NCBI RefSeq assembly: GCF_001317355.1
Contig: NZ_LKET01000043.1
Location: forward strand, 46,368-110,367
DNA from: Oxobacter pfennigii
GTDB lineage: Bacteria; Bacillota; Clostridia; Clostridiales; Oxobacteraceae
Direction of reading: 5' to 3'
DNA: 64,000 bases
Shown here: positions 8,781-17,888 of the stretch, piece by piece
Position numbering within the stretch: position 1 is the stretch's first letter
Layout: the number at the start of each line of letters is the position of its first letter
Notes under the pieces: generated by a model
What the model saw: only the letters and a program-made list of their open reading frames with translations
Told to the model about the DNA's origin: nothing
Databases searched by the model: none
Made by a program: the position numbers and the translations under genes

Positions 8781-11007
8781 GGTAAAGCACCTTCTAGCCA
8801 TAATTGCCGGAATTCTTGTAACGGTGATTTTTATAGTCCCAAATGCTTTAATGACATTTGCTGAAACTATTGGCGACAGGGATATGGAAGCTTCAAAGGT
8901 TTTTTATAAAAGATATATAAACCTGTTTCCTTATGGCAGCCGGAAGGATGAAGCGCTGTACAACCTGGCAAGCAGCCTCATACCTTCAGAGAGTTTTGAT
9001 TCGAGGTTCCGGTTTTACGCCGGAGGAATGAGCAGCGGCGGACCAGTCATAACCGATGATATGGTTCAAAATGCAGTGAATTATTACAACCAAATATTGA
9101 AGGAATATAAAAACAGCAAGTTTTACAGCCTGGCATATAATAACCTGCTGGATCTTTATATGATGAGCGGAAGATATAAAGAGGCCAAGGAGCTTATTTT
9201 GCAGGGCAGTAAATCTCAAAACAAAGAGCTTAGTATTATATCCTCCGAATACAGCATGATTTATAATATAATAGATAAAAAATATAATGAAGCAATAAAT
9301 ACAGGAATGGAGAGCATAGAAAGGGGAGAAAATGACCCGGATATTCATATGCTCCTCGGGAATGCATATCTTTATGACGGCAATACAGGGGAAGCACTGA
9401 AGTACTATAAAAAGGCGCAGGATTTAGCCAAATGGGAAAAAGATAATTCTCACACAGAATTATCAATGCTTTCCCATACAGGGTCTTATTTTGATAAGAT
9501 TGATATTATCAATAAAATCAACGGCGGCTATAGCGGCAGCTCAAGTATAGAAGGAAAGGTGACGATAAACGGCAGCCCCGCACCCTATGTATATGTATAT
9601 TTAAAGGATGAAAAAGACGGCAGGCTCAATGCCATGGGAGATGAAGGATCATGTATAAATGCCGTTACCGATTTTGAGGGAAGATATATTATACCCGGCC
9701 TTCCTGAAGGGAATTACACCCTTGGGATAGGAGTATCTGCCTTCAACATAGGAAATACAGTATTCCAAACGACTTCAGAGGGATATTTTCACCTTAAAGA
9801 AGGAGAAAACAAAAAAATCGATTTTTCTTTTGCAAAGCCCATGAATGTAATAAAACCAGAGGGCACCATATCACCCGCTGACGGAAAGGTAGAAATAGAG
9901 TGGGAAAGAGTAGGCGGTGCTGCGTATTATCATGTATACCTCATACAGTTTGAAGACCTCGAAAAAAGAGAAGGAAGCTACGCAGCCTTTTCACCGGGGG
10001 ATAAAATAAAGGATACAAAGTATGTAATGGATATAAATAAAGTGAATATGGGAACATATGGGTTTATGATGGACGATGACGGCATATTAAACCCCCAGGC
10101 ATATATTGGAAGCTTCTATCCCGGAAGCCTTGTTCCCTTCTATATCAATGCCTATGACAGCCGCGGAAAGCTTATAACAAGTTCTAAGACCATAAAACTC
10201 AATTTGAAGGACATGACGGCCATCAGCATTTCGGAAAACTCCCTTACGGAAAGCGACAGGCTGATACTTGAAAGAAAACCCGAAGAAGCCATAGAAAGCT
10301 ATGAAATGGACCTTGAAAAAAACCCTGATGATACCCATGCGATGATGGTACTGTCTAAATTGTATTCTATAGGTACCAGAAGAAAATATATAAACGGCCA
10401 GGGAGAAATAACAGAGGGAAGGAATATAGACAGGGCGACAGAGCTTATTGACAGATTGTATGATATAACAGGTGATGTATACTATCTGAAAGCTTCTTTA
10501 TCGGGGCATTTTACCGAAACTCCCGAAGATTATAAAAGGGCTGTTGAAGGATATGAAAAAATACCTTCTTATTATCTTGAAACCGATGACTATGGCAAGA
10601 TGGCACAAATGTATCTTGCATTAAGGGATTATAAAAAGGCAGAAGAGTGTTTTGACAGGATATATGATGCATATAAGGATACGAATTATTTTGACTTAGC
10701 CCCTGTTGTACTCTCAATATACTTTGAGGACTATGATAAGAGCATTGAATTTTTGGATATGCTTGATCTCAGGTTATACAAAATAGATAACGGCTATATG
10801 AGACAGGGGATACTTGCTCTTAAATATGAAAATAAAGACAGCGAAGAGTATAAAAGGTTCAAGGAAGCCCTGGATATAATATTAAGCTCAAAGGCCGATA
10901 AAGAGTATAAAAATCATTACAAAGACATATATGAATATATGGACTCCCCGGTTTTAAAGGATCTTCTTCGGCAAATAGGCAGCTATTATTATATTTTTGA
11001 GGATTAA
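8761..11007 (+). CDS. Membrane-anchored TPR protein with carboxypeptidase-regulatory-like domain
   Basis: The start is ATG 8761 behind GGAGGTGAA, giving 748 residues. An N-terminal membrane helix (LLAIIAGILVTVIFIVP) anchors an outward chain. TPR-like repeats cover about 40-240 (LFPYGSRKDEALYNLAS, DPDIHMLLGNAYLYDGN). A carboxypeptidase-regulatory-like beta sandwich follows near 265-360 (SSIEGKVTINGSPAPYVYV, GRYIIPGLPEGNYTLGI). Next is a fibronectin-like segment near 370-500 (ADGKVEIEWERVGGAAYYHV), then a second TPR array (AIESYEMDLEKNPDDTHAM, LALRDYKKAEECFDRIYDA). It is the third gene of the sigma/anti-sigma operon. A protein-binding scaffold or envelope-stress sensor role is an inference. No enzyme motif is visible. 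Confidence 0.75.
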   Translation: MKKIRIRVKHLLAIIAGILVTVIFIVPNALMTFAETIGDRDMEASKVFYKRYINLFPYGSRKDEALYNLASSLIPSESFDSRFRFYAGGMSSGGPVITDDMVQNAVNYYNQILKEYKNSKFYSLAYNNLLDLYMMSGRYKEAKELILQGSKSQNKELSIISSEYSMIYNIIDKKYNEAINTGMESIERGENDPDIHMLLGNAYLYDGNTGEALKYYKKAQDLAKWEKDNSHTELSMLSHTGSYFDKIDIINKINGGYSGSSSIEGKVTINGSPAPYVYVYLKDEKDGRLNAMGDEGSCINAVTDFEGRYIIPGLPEGNYTLGIGVSAFNIGNTVFQTTSEGYFHLKEGENKKIDFSFAKPMNVIKPEGTISPADGKVEIEWERVGGAAYYHVYLIQFEDLEKREGSYAAFSPGDKIKDTKYVMDINKVNMGTYGFMMDDDGILNPQAYIGSFYPGSLVPFYINAYDSRGKLITSSKTIKLNLKDMTAISISENSLTESDRLILERKPEEAIESYEMDLEKNPDDTHAMMVLSKLYSIGTRRKYINGQGEITEGRNIDRATELIDRLYDITGDVYYLKASLSGHFTETPEDYKRAVEGYEKIPSYYLETDDYGKMAQMYLALRDYKKAEECFDRIYDAYKDTNYFDLAPVVLSIYFEDYDKSIEFLDMLDLRLYKIDNGYMRQGILALKYENKDSEEYKRFKEALDIILSSKADKEYKNHYKDIYEYMDSPVLKDLLRQIGSYYYIFED

Positions 11008-11036
11008 ACTTTAAAATTATTTATAAAAATCCAGGT

Positions 11037-11060
11037 GGGCGGCTTTATGTCCGCCCTTTA
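11037..11060 (+). terminator. Terminator of the sigma operon
   Basis: GGGCGG (11037-11042) pairs with CCGCCC (11051-11056) and is followed by TTTATATTATTTT. Confidence 0.7.
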
Positions 11061-11159
11061 TATTATTTTCCATAATAATAAAAATAATATATTTTTATCA
11101 TTTTAACTGTGAACTTCCATATACGGATAATATATAATATACATACGGGGGTGTTTGCA

Positions 11160-11696
11160 TTGAATGTATACAAACTCAAGGATGGCACCGAATGTTTTAT
11201 AAGAAGGGCTACTTTAAGGGACGCTGCTGAAATAGTGAGGTACTCAAATGTTGTAGGCGGAGAGTCGGATTTTTTAAGTTATGGCAATAATGAATTTTCA
11301 TATACTATTGAACAGGAGAGACAGGTTATCAAAGACTATACTGAAGTAAAAAACCGCTTGTTTTTGGTTGCCGTTATTGATGGCAGCATATGCGGTACTT
11401 TGACATTCTGGGGAAATAACCGCAAACGCCTGGAACACTGGGGAGAATTCGGAGTAAGCGTGATCAAGAAATACTGGGGAAAAGGAATTGGGACCACCCT
11501 TTTGGATACTCTAATAAAATGGGCGGAAGCGGGGAAAATCATTAAAAAAGTAGATCTCATGGTGAGGGAGGATAATTATCCTGCCATAGCTCTCTATAAG
11601 AAAATGGGGTTCCAGATAGAGGGAAGAATAAGAAGGGCCATGATAATTGGCGGTAAATATTACGATTTTTTATATATGGGAAGACTTGTTGATTAA
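11160..11696 (+). CDS. GNAT-family N-acetyltransferase
   Basis: GNAT enzymes move an acetyl group from acetyl-CoA to an amine. The 178-residue protein begins at TTG 11160, eight bases after a GGGGG site. It shows the N-terminal FIRRATLRDAAEIVRYSN strand-helix, the acetyl-CoA P-loop motif A in KKYWGKGIGTTLLDTLIKW (pattern Q/RxxGxG/A), and the motif B end in VREDNYPAIALYKKMGFQIEGR, which is typical of RimJ/RimL-like and related small-molecule transferases. The substrate cannot be told. The next gene follows after 36 bp and may be cotranscribed. Confidence 0.85.
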   Translation: MNVYKLKDGTECFIRRATLRDAAEIVRYSNVVGGESDFLSYGNNEFSYTIEQERQVIKDYTEVKNRLFLVAVIDGSICGTLTFWGNNRKRLEHWGEFGVSVIKKYWGKGIGTTLLDTLIKWAEAGKIIKKVDLMVREDNYPAIALYKKMGFQIEGRIRRAMIIGGKYYDFLYMGRLVD

Positions 11697-11732
11697 AAGT
11701 ACAGGTTGGTTTTGAATAGTGAGGTGATACAT

Positions 11733-12539
11733 ATGAGGAAAATTTTCATTTTGTCTTTGATTGCGTTAACGGCATTTCTCTTATGCTCCTGCAGAGTTGA
11801 GCAATGGAAATCCGCCATTTTCAAAAAACCTACTGAAAGCGAGCTGATTTCAGCAAGCCGGATTGTATTTACCAATAATAAGGAAAAAGCATTGAAGTTT
11901 ACCGTGGCAGATCCTAAAGTCATAAGTCAGATTGCATCAATATTAAGCAACAGAAAAGAAGTAAACCTGTATCCCGGCATTGAGGCAGATTATACCATTA
12001 ACGTATATCTTGCCAATGGAGGAGAAAGAATTTACGAATACTGGATGGGGGCTTTGGAATATAAAAAGGAAGTAAATTTAAAAGGTGAGGGGGATGTGTA
12101 TTACAATATTCCCGAAAGTCTGGACCTTTATATTTTAAACAGCACAAAGATGTATCTTAGGCCCAACAATTTTGTAAGCCTGTATACACAGGTTATTTCA
12201 CAATGTATTTCCATGCTGGATAAAAACAGTGTCGGGGATACTACCGTGGGTGTGGATATAAAATCGGACAGGAGAATGAGAAGATTTACCATGTCCTATG
12301 AGGAAGAACCTCTTTTTGCAGGTATTGAGGCAGCCGGATATAAAATAGAAGCCTTTAAGGAAGAGAGTGAATACGACTATACTTTAAGCTTTGTCACCAA
12401 CACCTATAACCCAAAAAAGGCCAGCATAACGGTAGAAGCTATAAAAAATCCCGATCAGATAAACAGGACATTTATCGCAGAAGCAATATTGGAGAATAAT
12501 TCGACCTGGACTATACAAAAATTAGAGGAAACAAATTGA
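11733..12539 (+). CDS. Lipoprotein of unknown function
   Basis: The start ATG 11733 has GAGGTGA upstream. The first 20 residues form a lipoprotein signal (MRKIF then a hydrophobic core) ending in LLCSC, so a cysteine at 18 or 20 is the likely lipid-modified residue. The mature part, about 250 residues, looks like two alpha/beta halves: one around ASRIVFTNNKEKALKF and DPKVISQIASILSNRKEV, which resembles small copper-amine-oxidase-like or DUF5301-type folds in Gram-positive lipoproteins, and a second ending IAEAILENNSTWTIQKLEE. I cannot name it. A strong terminator follows. Confidence 0.65.
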   Translation: MRKIFILSLIALTAFLLCSCRVEQWKSAIFKKPTESELISASRIVFTNNKEKALKFTVADPKVISQIASILSNRKEVNLYPGIEADYTINVYLANGGERIYEYWMGALEYKKEVNLKGEGDVYYNIPESLDLYILNSTKMYLRPNNFVSLYTQVISQCISMLDKNSVGDTTVGVDIKSDRRMRRFTMSYEEEPLFAGIEAAGYKIEAFKEESEYDYTLSFVTNTYNPKKASITVEAIKNPDQINRTFIAEAILENNSTWTIQKLEETN

Positions 12540-12548
12540 TGAAAAAAA

Positions 12549-12588
12549 GATGCAAAAATCAATTGATGATTTTTGCATCCTTTTTTAT
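12549..12588 (+). terminator. Strong rho-independent terminator
   Basis: A perfect 13-bp stem GATGCAAAAATCA / TGATTTTTGCATC (12549-12561 and 12567-12579) with a 5-nt loop is followed by CTTTTTTATTT. Confidence 0.9.
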
Positions 12589-12655
12589 TTGCTGGATAAA
12601 CATAGGTTCCTAGGTACTGCTAGCAATCCTTGATTGCTATATGTAATAATGGGGC

Positions 12656-13183
12656 TTATTTGTTGCCGGACAGTGCTTTGGCAGAGGGATTTGTCCTGCC
12701 GTATTCAACTATGAAGTAATTCCCTCCTGCTTTTTCTGCAGTAAGGTAATATGAAAAAACTTCTGTTTTATTATTTTTATTTATAGCAGATACTTCCGAA
12801 AATATCATGTATTTGCCTGTGTCAAGAGGTTTAACTAAAGTCTCGATGTGATCTACATTGTAAGATGTTTTTGTGCCCAGGTAGTCCTCTGCGTTTCTTT
12901 CAATGTCATTGGTCAAAGCCTCATCACAGAAGCTCTGCATTTTATCCACATCGCCTTCAAAGGCTGCATTTAGAAAATTTTCTCCTATTTCAATGAGCGC
13001 CTCAACGCTTCCATAGTTTGCTGGAATGCTTGGGGAAGGCTGATTTTCCCTTTGTGAAACATCAATTGTATCGGAAGATGCAGCTTGAAGGTCGTCTTGC
13101 GTGGCCAGCGCATTTAGAGAATCAAGGCTGCACCCATATAAAAAAATGGATAAGACAAAAATAAAGCATAAATTTCTATTCAC
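12656..13183 (-). CDS. Lipoprotein, NTF2/DUF4878-like
   Basis: The start is GTG at 13183 behind GGAGGGATACTA. A short signal ends in FLYGC (Cys18), a lipobox. After a Ser/Gln/Pro-rich linker (residues 20-55) comes a 110-residue domain beginning SVEALIEIGENFLNAAFEGD and ending GNYFIVEYGRTNPSA. This helix-then-beta pattern, with a cavity-type fold, resembles the NTF2/SnoaL or DUF4878 lipoproteins common in Firmicutes. Ligand and role are unknown. It is a single-gene unit on the minus strand. Confidence 0.6.
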   Translation of the reverse strand: MNRNLCFIFVLSIFLYGCSLDSLNALATQDDLQAASSDTIDVSQRENQPSPSIPANYGSVEALIEIGENFLNAAFEGDVDKMQSFCDEALTNDIERNAEDYLGTKTSYNVDHIETLVKPLDTGKYMIFSEVSAINKNNKTEVFSYYLTAEKAGGNYFIVEYGRTNPSAKALSGNK

Positions 13184-13326
13184 TAGTATCCCTCCTTAGC
13201 CTAGTATTATTGACAAACTACACTAAAATAAACGTGTAAGCAGAAAGTGGATAAATATTAAAATTTTATTATTCGTTCTATATAAATAAAAAAAAAATAA
13301 AATTGTAATAGGCAGGAGGTGGCTTA

Positions 13327-13992
13327 ATGAAGCGGCACAGTATTTTATTTTACATATCCATAGCAGTTTTGATAGCGGCGGGAATGCTGTTTATAAAAAG
13401 CAACAGATATGAAAAAACCGTAAGAATAATAGAGGACTTAAAGGATAAAACAGTTGTTTTCTATAGCTCCAACTTCAAGAGGCTGTATTTGAATTCGCCC
13501 CAAAGCCAGGTTGGGGATATGGAGAAACTGTGTTTTGAAGGATATAATATAATAAATGACGGCGGAATGAGCTCTTTTTTATTGAGGATAGAGGACGGAA
13601 ATGCCGACCCTTACACATTGTCATCATCAAAGCTTGACAAGGTTTTAAAAAAAGATGACCAGTATATTTTGCTGGACTTAAGCAGAGGGCAAACACGCCA
13701 TGGAGAGAAATATATTGCAGGAGATAAAAATTGCAGTCCTATCGATATAATAATTTCTAAAAAATCCTTAAGCTTTGATCAAAGCCTTTTGTTCATTGGA
13801 AGGGTAAAGGCTGTTATTGAAAAGAAATATCCGACGCTGCCGGTAAGGATTACCACCGTAGATACCGAGGATTACAACCAAAGCTTAGGGTATATAGGAA
13901 TTCTCATAGAACTGGGGGATTCAGCCAATTCCTATGATGAAGCAAAGGAAAGTATGAAAATTTTATGTGAGGCCATTAAAGAGGTAATATGA
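13327..13992 (+). CDS. SpoIIP-like protein, probably without amidase activity
   Basis: The 221-residue protein has one N-terminal membrane helix (ILFYISIAVLIAAGMLFI) and an outer domain. By eye its order of motifs matches the C-terminal amidase domain of the sporulation protein SpoIIP: a strand at TVVFYSSN (SpoIIP has a YHTH-type strand), DLSRG at 117-121 (SpoIIP has D-[IL]-HRD), a KKYPTLPVRI stretch, then YNQSLGYIGILIELGD at 183-198 (SpoIIP has YNQDL...[LV]E[FI]GG). The glutamate at 195 is kept, but both metal-site histidines are replaced (Ser47/Ser48/Asn49 and Ser119). If the alignment is right this is an inactive relative, perhaps a regulator or binding partner in engulfment. It is also shorter than real SpoIIP. 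The start ATG 13327 follows AGGAGGTGGCTTA. Confidence 0.5.
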   Translation: MKRHSILFYISIAVLIAAGMLFIKSNRYEKTVRIIEDLKDKTVVFYSSNFKRLYLNSPQSQVGDMEKLCFEGYNIINDGGMSSFLLRIEDGNADPYTLSSSKLDKVLKKDDQYILLDLSRGQTRHGEKYIAGDKNCSPIDIIISKKSLSFDQSLLFIGRVKAVIEKKYPTLPVRITTVDTEDYNQSLGYIGILIELGDSANSYDEAKESMKILCEAIKEVI

Positions 13993-14020
13993 ATCAAAGT
14001 TAAAAAATTAAGCATTCTAA

Positions 14021-14049
14021 AATAAAGTACTTTAAATAAGTACTTTATT
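14021..14049. terminator. AT-rich perfect hairpin
   Basis: AATAAAGTACTT (14021-14032) and AAGTACTTTATT (14038-14049) form a perfect 12-bp stem with a 5-nt loop. It ends the SpoIIP-like gene; there is no clean T-run, so efficiency is uncertain. Confidence 0.5.
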
Positions 14050-14133
14050 AATTTCTTTATTAAAAATAAAGACTAAAGATAAGATAATGATGTATAATAA
14101 TATGGTTAATAAGGTTACAAGGAGGTAGTACAT

Positions 14134-14967
14134 ATGGAAATGTGGATTAAGGAAATGCAGATAGAAGGAGCAGCAATGACTTATAAAGTAAATGAAACTC
14201 TGCTTCGTAAGAAGACAGAATTTCAGGACCTCGCAATAGTTGATACTCCTTCCTTCGGAAGGATGCTTGTTTTAGACGGTATAGTCCAGACCACAATCAA
14301 AGATGAATTTATTTATCATGAAATGATAACCCATATTCCTTTGTTTACTCACCCCAATCCTAAAAAGGTGCTGGTAGTCGGAGGAGGAGACGGCGGAGCC
14401 ATAAGGGAAATCTTAAAGCATCCATCAGTTGAAAAGGCAGTTTTATGTGAAATTGACGGAGATGTAATTGAAGCTTGCAAAAAATATCTTCCCGAGATAA
14501 GCTGCGCCCTTGATGATAAAAGGTGCGAGGTTTTTGTTGGAGACGGAATTAAATATGTAAAAGACCATAAAAATGAATTTGATGTAATAATAGTGGACTC
14601 CACCGACCCTTTCAACATGGCAGAAGGGCTATTCGGAGGAAACTTTTACAGGGATATATTTGATGCACTGACAGAGGAGGGTATATTCATCGCCCAGACT
14701 GAAACACCATACTTTCTTCCTGATACCGTAAACAAGGTTTTCAATGATGCAAAGAAAATATTTCCGGTGACAAAGATGTTTATGGCAGGGATACCAACGT
14801 ATCCGGGGGGCTATTGGAGCTTTACCGTAGGATCTAAAAAGCATGATCCATCAAAGGTTGATACATCAAAAATAAAAATACAAGATATGAAGTATTATAC
14901 TCCGGAGCTTCACAATGCATGCTTTGTACTTCCCCAATATGTTAAAGATGTAATAGGTGAAAAATAA
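14134..14967 (+). CDS. speE: Spermidine synthase
   Basis: SpeE transfers an aminopropyl group from decarboxylated SAM to putrescine. The 277-residue protein has the N-terminal beta domain ([30 protein letters not shown]), the nucleotide site [15 protein letters not shown], the acidic [16 protein letters not shown], and the catalytic [15 protein letters not shown] aspartate loop. The late block [15 protein letters not shown] is also typical. The length is normal. AAGGAGG lies well placed before ATG 14134. No speD or speA/speB is next to it, so decarboxylated SAM must come from elsewhere in the genome. The gene is flanked by its own terminators and is probably monocistronic. Confidence 0.95.
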   Translation: MEMWIKEMQIEGAAMTYKVNETLLRKKTEFQDLAIVDTPSFGRMLVLDGIVQTTIKDEFIYHEMITHIPLFTHPNPKKVLVVGGGDGGAIREILKHPSVEKAVLCEIDGDVIEACKKYLPEISCALDDKRCEVFVGDGIKYVKDHKNEFDVIIVDSTDPFNMAEGLFGGNFYRDIFDALTEEGIFIAQTETPYFLPDTVNKVFNDAKKIFPVTKMFMAGIPTYPGGYWSFTVGSKKHDPSKVDTSKIKIQDMKYYTPELHNACFVLPQYVKDVIGEK

Positions 14968-14982
14968 TATAAACATTTCAAT

Positions 14983-15026
14983 AAGACTGTATAAATGCCA
15001 GAAAATGGCTTTATACAGTCTTTTCC
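14983..15026 (+). terminator. Strong terminator after speE
   Basis: AAGACTGTATAAATGCC pairs with GGCTTTATACAGTCTT with one bulge, followed by TTTTCC. Confidence 0.85.
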
Positions 15027-15143
15027 ATTTAGAAATAGTGAAATAAAAATTATTAAATTATATATATATTATAAAAATTAAAATGGAATTACGGTATATA
15101 TGAAATTTTGGGTGATATAATATTGCATTTTGCACTTTAACGT

Positions 15144-15160
15144 ATTATTATAGTAATAAT
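15144..15160. promoter_or_regulatory. Dyad upstream of the peptide transporter operon
   Basis: ATTATTA-TAG-TAATAAT is a perfect 7-bp dyad lying about 42 bases before the substrate-binding protein start. It could be an operator; the binding protein is unknown and AT richness raises the chance of coincidence. Confidence 0.3.
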
Positions 15161-15201
15161 GTTAAACCATGATTTTAATGGAAATGAAGGAGGGGTTTTC
15201 A

Positions 15202-16794
15202 ATGAAAAAGAGATTAGCCGCTTCAGTTCTGACAGCTGTTTTATCAGCGACATTATTGCTTTCAGGCTGCGGCAACTCGCAATCCAATTCAGGAAATAAT
15301 TCAGCCACACCAAGTGCCGCACCTGCTGCACCAAAGGTATTCATTTTTGCTCAGGGTGCTGACCCAAGAGGTCTTGACCCGGCATATGTGGATGACGGCG
15401 AATCAGCAAAAGTTATGTGCAACATATATGAAGGATTGGTACAGTATAAAGGCCAGACTACAGAAATTGCACCGGCGTTAGCAACAGATTGGACAATCAG
15501 TACCGACGGTAAAGAGTATACATTCAAGCTTCGTGAAGGTGTAAAATTCCATGATGGAACACCATTTAACGCAGATGCAGTAGTGTTCAGCGTAGAACGC
15601 CAGCTGCCTCCCAATCAAACTGACGATATGCCTTATGCGTCATTTACATTCGAACAGGTTGACAAGGTTGAAAAAGTGGACGAGTATACCGTTAAATTCA
15701 CTTTGAAGCAGCCTTCGACTCCATTCCTTGCAAACCTTGCAATGACTCTTGCTGCACCTATAGTAAGTCCTGCAGCTGTTGAAAAATTTGGTGACAAATA
15801 CATAGAAAATCCGGTTGGTACAGGTCCTTTCAAATTTGTTTCCTGGGAAAAGGGACAATCTGTTACAATCGAAAAGAACAACGAGTACTGGGGAGAAAAA
15901 GCAAAGCTTGATAAGGTAGTATTCAAAATCACGAAGGAAAACTCAGTACGTGCCAGCGAGCTTATGACCGGTGCAATTGACGCCATGGACGGACTTGACC
16001 CAAATGACGTTGCTAAATTGGAACAGAGCCAGATGGTTATATACAAAGAACCGGGTATGAACATAAACTACATGGCATTTAACTGCTCAAGGGCTCCCTT
16101 TGATGATCCGAAGTTAAGGGAAGCATTATCACATGCAGTTAACCGTGAAGAACTCGTTCAGTATTTATATCAGGGATATTCATCCGTAGCTAAAGCTCCC
16201 ATGCCTGACTTTATCCCAGGATATAATGACAGCCTCTCAATATACGAATATGATACTGCAAAAGCTACTGCTATGTTAAAGGAACTTGGCAAGGAAAATC
16301 TCCAGATAAAGATGATCACTTATTCAAACCCAAGGCCATATAACCCCGTTAACGGACAGAAGCTGGCAGAAGCAATCCAGAACTATTTCAGCAAAATAGG
16401 CGTAACAGCTACAATTGATGTATATCCATGGACTGAATACAAAGAAAAAGCAGGACAGGGTGAAGGAGACATCATGTTCTACGGATGGACAGGAGATAAC
16501 GGCGATGCCGATAACTTCCTTTCATTGTTTGATTCAAATCAGATAGAATCAACTTTAAATGCTGCTAAATATACAAACAAAGAAGTTGATGATCTTCTTG
16601 CAAAAGCAAGGACAATTCCTAACGGTGAAGAGAGAAATAACGTCTACAAGGAAATCCAGGAGATTGTAATTAAAGATGCGGCTTGGCTTCCCATTTCCCA
16701 TTCAATGGCCATGGCTGCCCATTCACCAAAGGTTAAAAACTTTGAAGTTCATCCGACAGGAAGCGTATTCTTCGTAAACGTAGATAAAGAATAA
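15202..16794 (+). CDS. Peptide ABC transporter substrate-binding lipoprotein
   Basis: This 530-residue family-5 solute-binding protein captures peptides, or possibly nickel chelates, outside the membrane. The start ATG 15202 has GAAGGAGGGG upstream. The signal ends in LLLSGC (Cys23, lipidated). After a Ser/Asn/Ala linker the mature protein shows the family landmarks: DPRGLDPAYVDDGES, the signature ATDWTISTDGKEYTFKLR with VKFHDGTPFNADAVVFSVER, VGTGPFKFVSWEKGQ, and DDPKLREALSHAVNREEL. It is the first gene of a dppABCDF-type operon. A terminator follows it, which is usual where the binding protein must be made in excess over the membrane parts. Confidence 0.92.
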   Translation: MKKRLAASVLTAVLSATLLLSGCGNSQSNSGNNSATPSAAPAAPKVFIFAQGADPRGLDPAYVDDGESAKVMCNIYEGLVQYKGQTTEIAPALATDWTISTDGKEYTFKLREGVKFHDGTPFNADAVVFSVERQLPPNQTDDMPYASFTFEQVDKVEKVDEYTVKFTLKQPSTPFLANLAMTLAAPIVSPAAVEKFGDKYIENPVGTGPFKFVSWEKGQSVTIEKNNEYWGEKAKLDKVVFKITKENSVRASELMTGAIDAMDGLDPNDVAKLEQSQMVIYKEPGMNINYMAFNCSRAPFDDPKLREALSHAVNREELVQYLYQGYSSVAKAPMPDFIPGYNDSLSIYEYDTAKATAMLKELGKENLQIKMITYSNPRPYNPVNGQKLAEAIQNYFSKIGVTATIDVYPWTEYKEKAGQGEGDIMFYGWTGDNGDADNFLSLFDSNQIESTLNAAKYTNKEVDDLLAKARTIPNGEERNNVYKEIQEIVIKDAAWLPISHSMAMAAHSPKVKNFEVHPTGSVFFVNVDKE

Positions 16795-16803
16795 CTGAAT
16801 ATA

Positions 16804-16840
16804 AACGGAAAGCCGTCATTTACGACGGCGTTTCCGTTTT
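16804..16840 (+). terminator. Attenuating hairpin between binding protein and permease genes
   Basis: AACGGAAAGCCGTC pairs with GACGGCGTTTCCGTT (16804-16817 and 16824-16838) and ends in TTTTATG. As it lies inside the operon, partial read-through is expected. Confidence 0.75.
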
Positions 16841-16873
16841 ATGATTTTTATTTCTATTTAAGGTGGGAAAAGC

Positions 16874-17878
16874 ATGCTAAAATACATATTAAAAAGATTG
16901 CTGTTATTGATTCCCGTTTTAGTAGGCGTTTCATTAATGGCATTTGTAGTTATGCACTTGTTTACAGCCGATCCGGCTGCTGTCATATTAGGCGAGCATG
17001 CTACAGCGGAACAGATAGAAAAATTGAGACAGAGCCTGGGATTGAATGATCCGATATATGTGCAGTACTGGAACTTTTTAAAAGGTGCAATCCGGGGAGA
17101 TCTCGGCAATTCACTCATCTCCAAGACACCGGTGACAACAGAAATACTGCGGCGTTTTCCGGCAACAATAGAGCTTGCCTTTGCCGCAATTTTATTTGCA
17201 TCCTTTTTCGGAATTATAATTGGCGTAATATCTGCGATAAAGCAGAATTCCATAATTGACTATATCAGCATGGTTGTTGCTCTTTTAGGGGTATCCATGC
17301 CTATCTTCTGGCTGGGACTGATACTTATAGTTATATTTGCCGTGACCTTTCACTTGCTTCCCGTAGCCGGAAGGATACAGATAGGCTATGAACCAATGAG
17401 GGTAACGGGATTTTATCTATTAGACAGCCTTATGACGGGAAATATGGTGGCTTTTAAAAGTACCTTAAGGCATCTCGTGCTTCCTGCCATTGCACTTGGC
17501 TCTTATTCAACGGCAATTATCGCACGTATGACCAGGTCTACCATGCTGGAAATCGTAAGGCAGGATTTTATCCGTACAGCCAGGGCAAAGGGTTTATTGG
17601 AGAAAATAGTAATTTTCAGGCATGCTTTAAGAAATGCTCTCATTCCCATTGTAACGGTAATAGGGCTTCAGTTAGGCTCCCTTCTCGGAGGAGCAGTGCT
17701 GACCGAAACGGTATTTTCATGGCCGGGGGTAGGAAGCTATGCCATTGATTCAATTTTGAAGTCTGATTATCCCGTAGTCCAGGGTTCGGTAATACTTTTG
17801 GCGGCTGTGTTTGTCATCATAAACCTTATAGTTGATATCCTCTATGCCTTCTTAGACCCAAGAATAAAATATTCATAG
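16874..17878 (+). CDS. dppB: Peptide ABC transporter permease, DppB-type
   Basis: The 334-residue protein forms one half of the membrane channel. It has the N-terminal helix typical of DppB/OppB (MLKYILKRLLLLIPVLVGVS), the periplasmic loop with LRQSLGLNDPIYVQYWNFLKG and GDLGNSLI, and about six membrane segments. The coupling EAA loop is at RQDFIRTARAKGLLEKIVIFRHALRNALIP, whose first part (up to AKG) is the classical signature for contacting the ATPases. AGGTGGGAAAAGC precedes the ATG. It is followed by dppC after 10 bp. Confidence 0.93.
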   Translation: MLKYILKRLLLLIPVLVGVSLMAFVVMHLFTADPAAVILGEHATAEQIEKLRQSLGLNDPIYVQYWNFLKGAIRGDLGNSLISKTPVTTEILRRFPATIELAFAAILFASFFGIIIGVISAIKQNSIIDYISMVVALLGVSMPIFWLGLILIVIFAVTFHLLPVAGRIQIGYEPMRVTGFYLLDSLMTGNMVAFKSTLRHLVLPAIALGSYSTAIIARMTRSTMLEIVRQDFIRTARAKGLLEKIVIFRHALRNALIPIVTVIGLQLGSLLGGAVLTETVFSWPGVGSYAIDSILKSDYPVVQGSVILLAAVFVIINLIVDILYAFLDPRIKYS

Positions 17879-17888
17879 GAGGAAAGTT

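Noticed and set aside
15144..15160. Dyad upstream of the peptide binding protein as a reason to claim a specific regulator
   Set aside because: The arms are all A/T and short, so I list it only as a low-confidence site.
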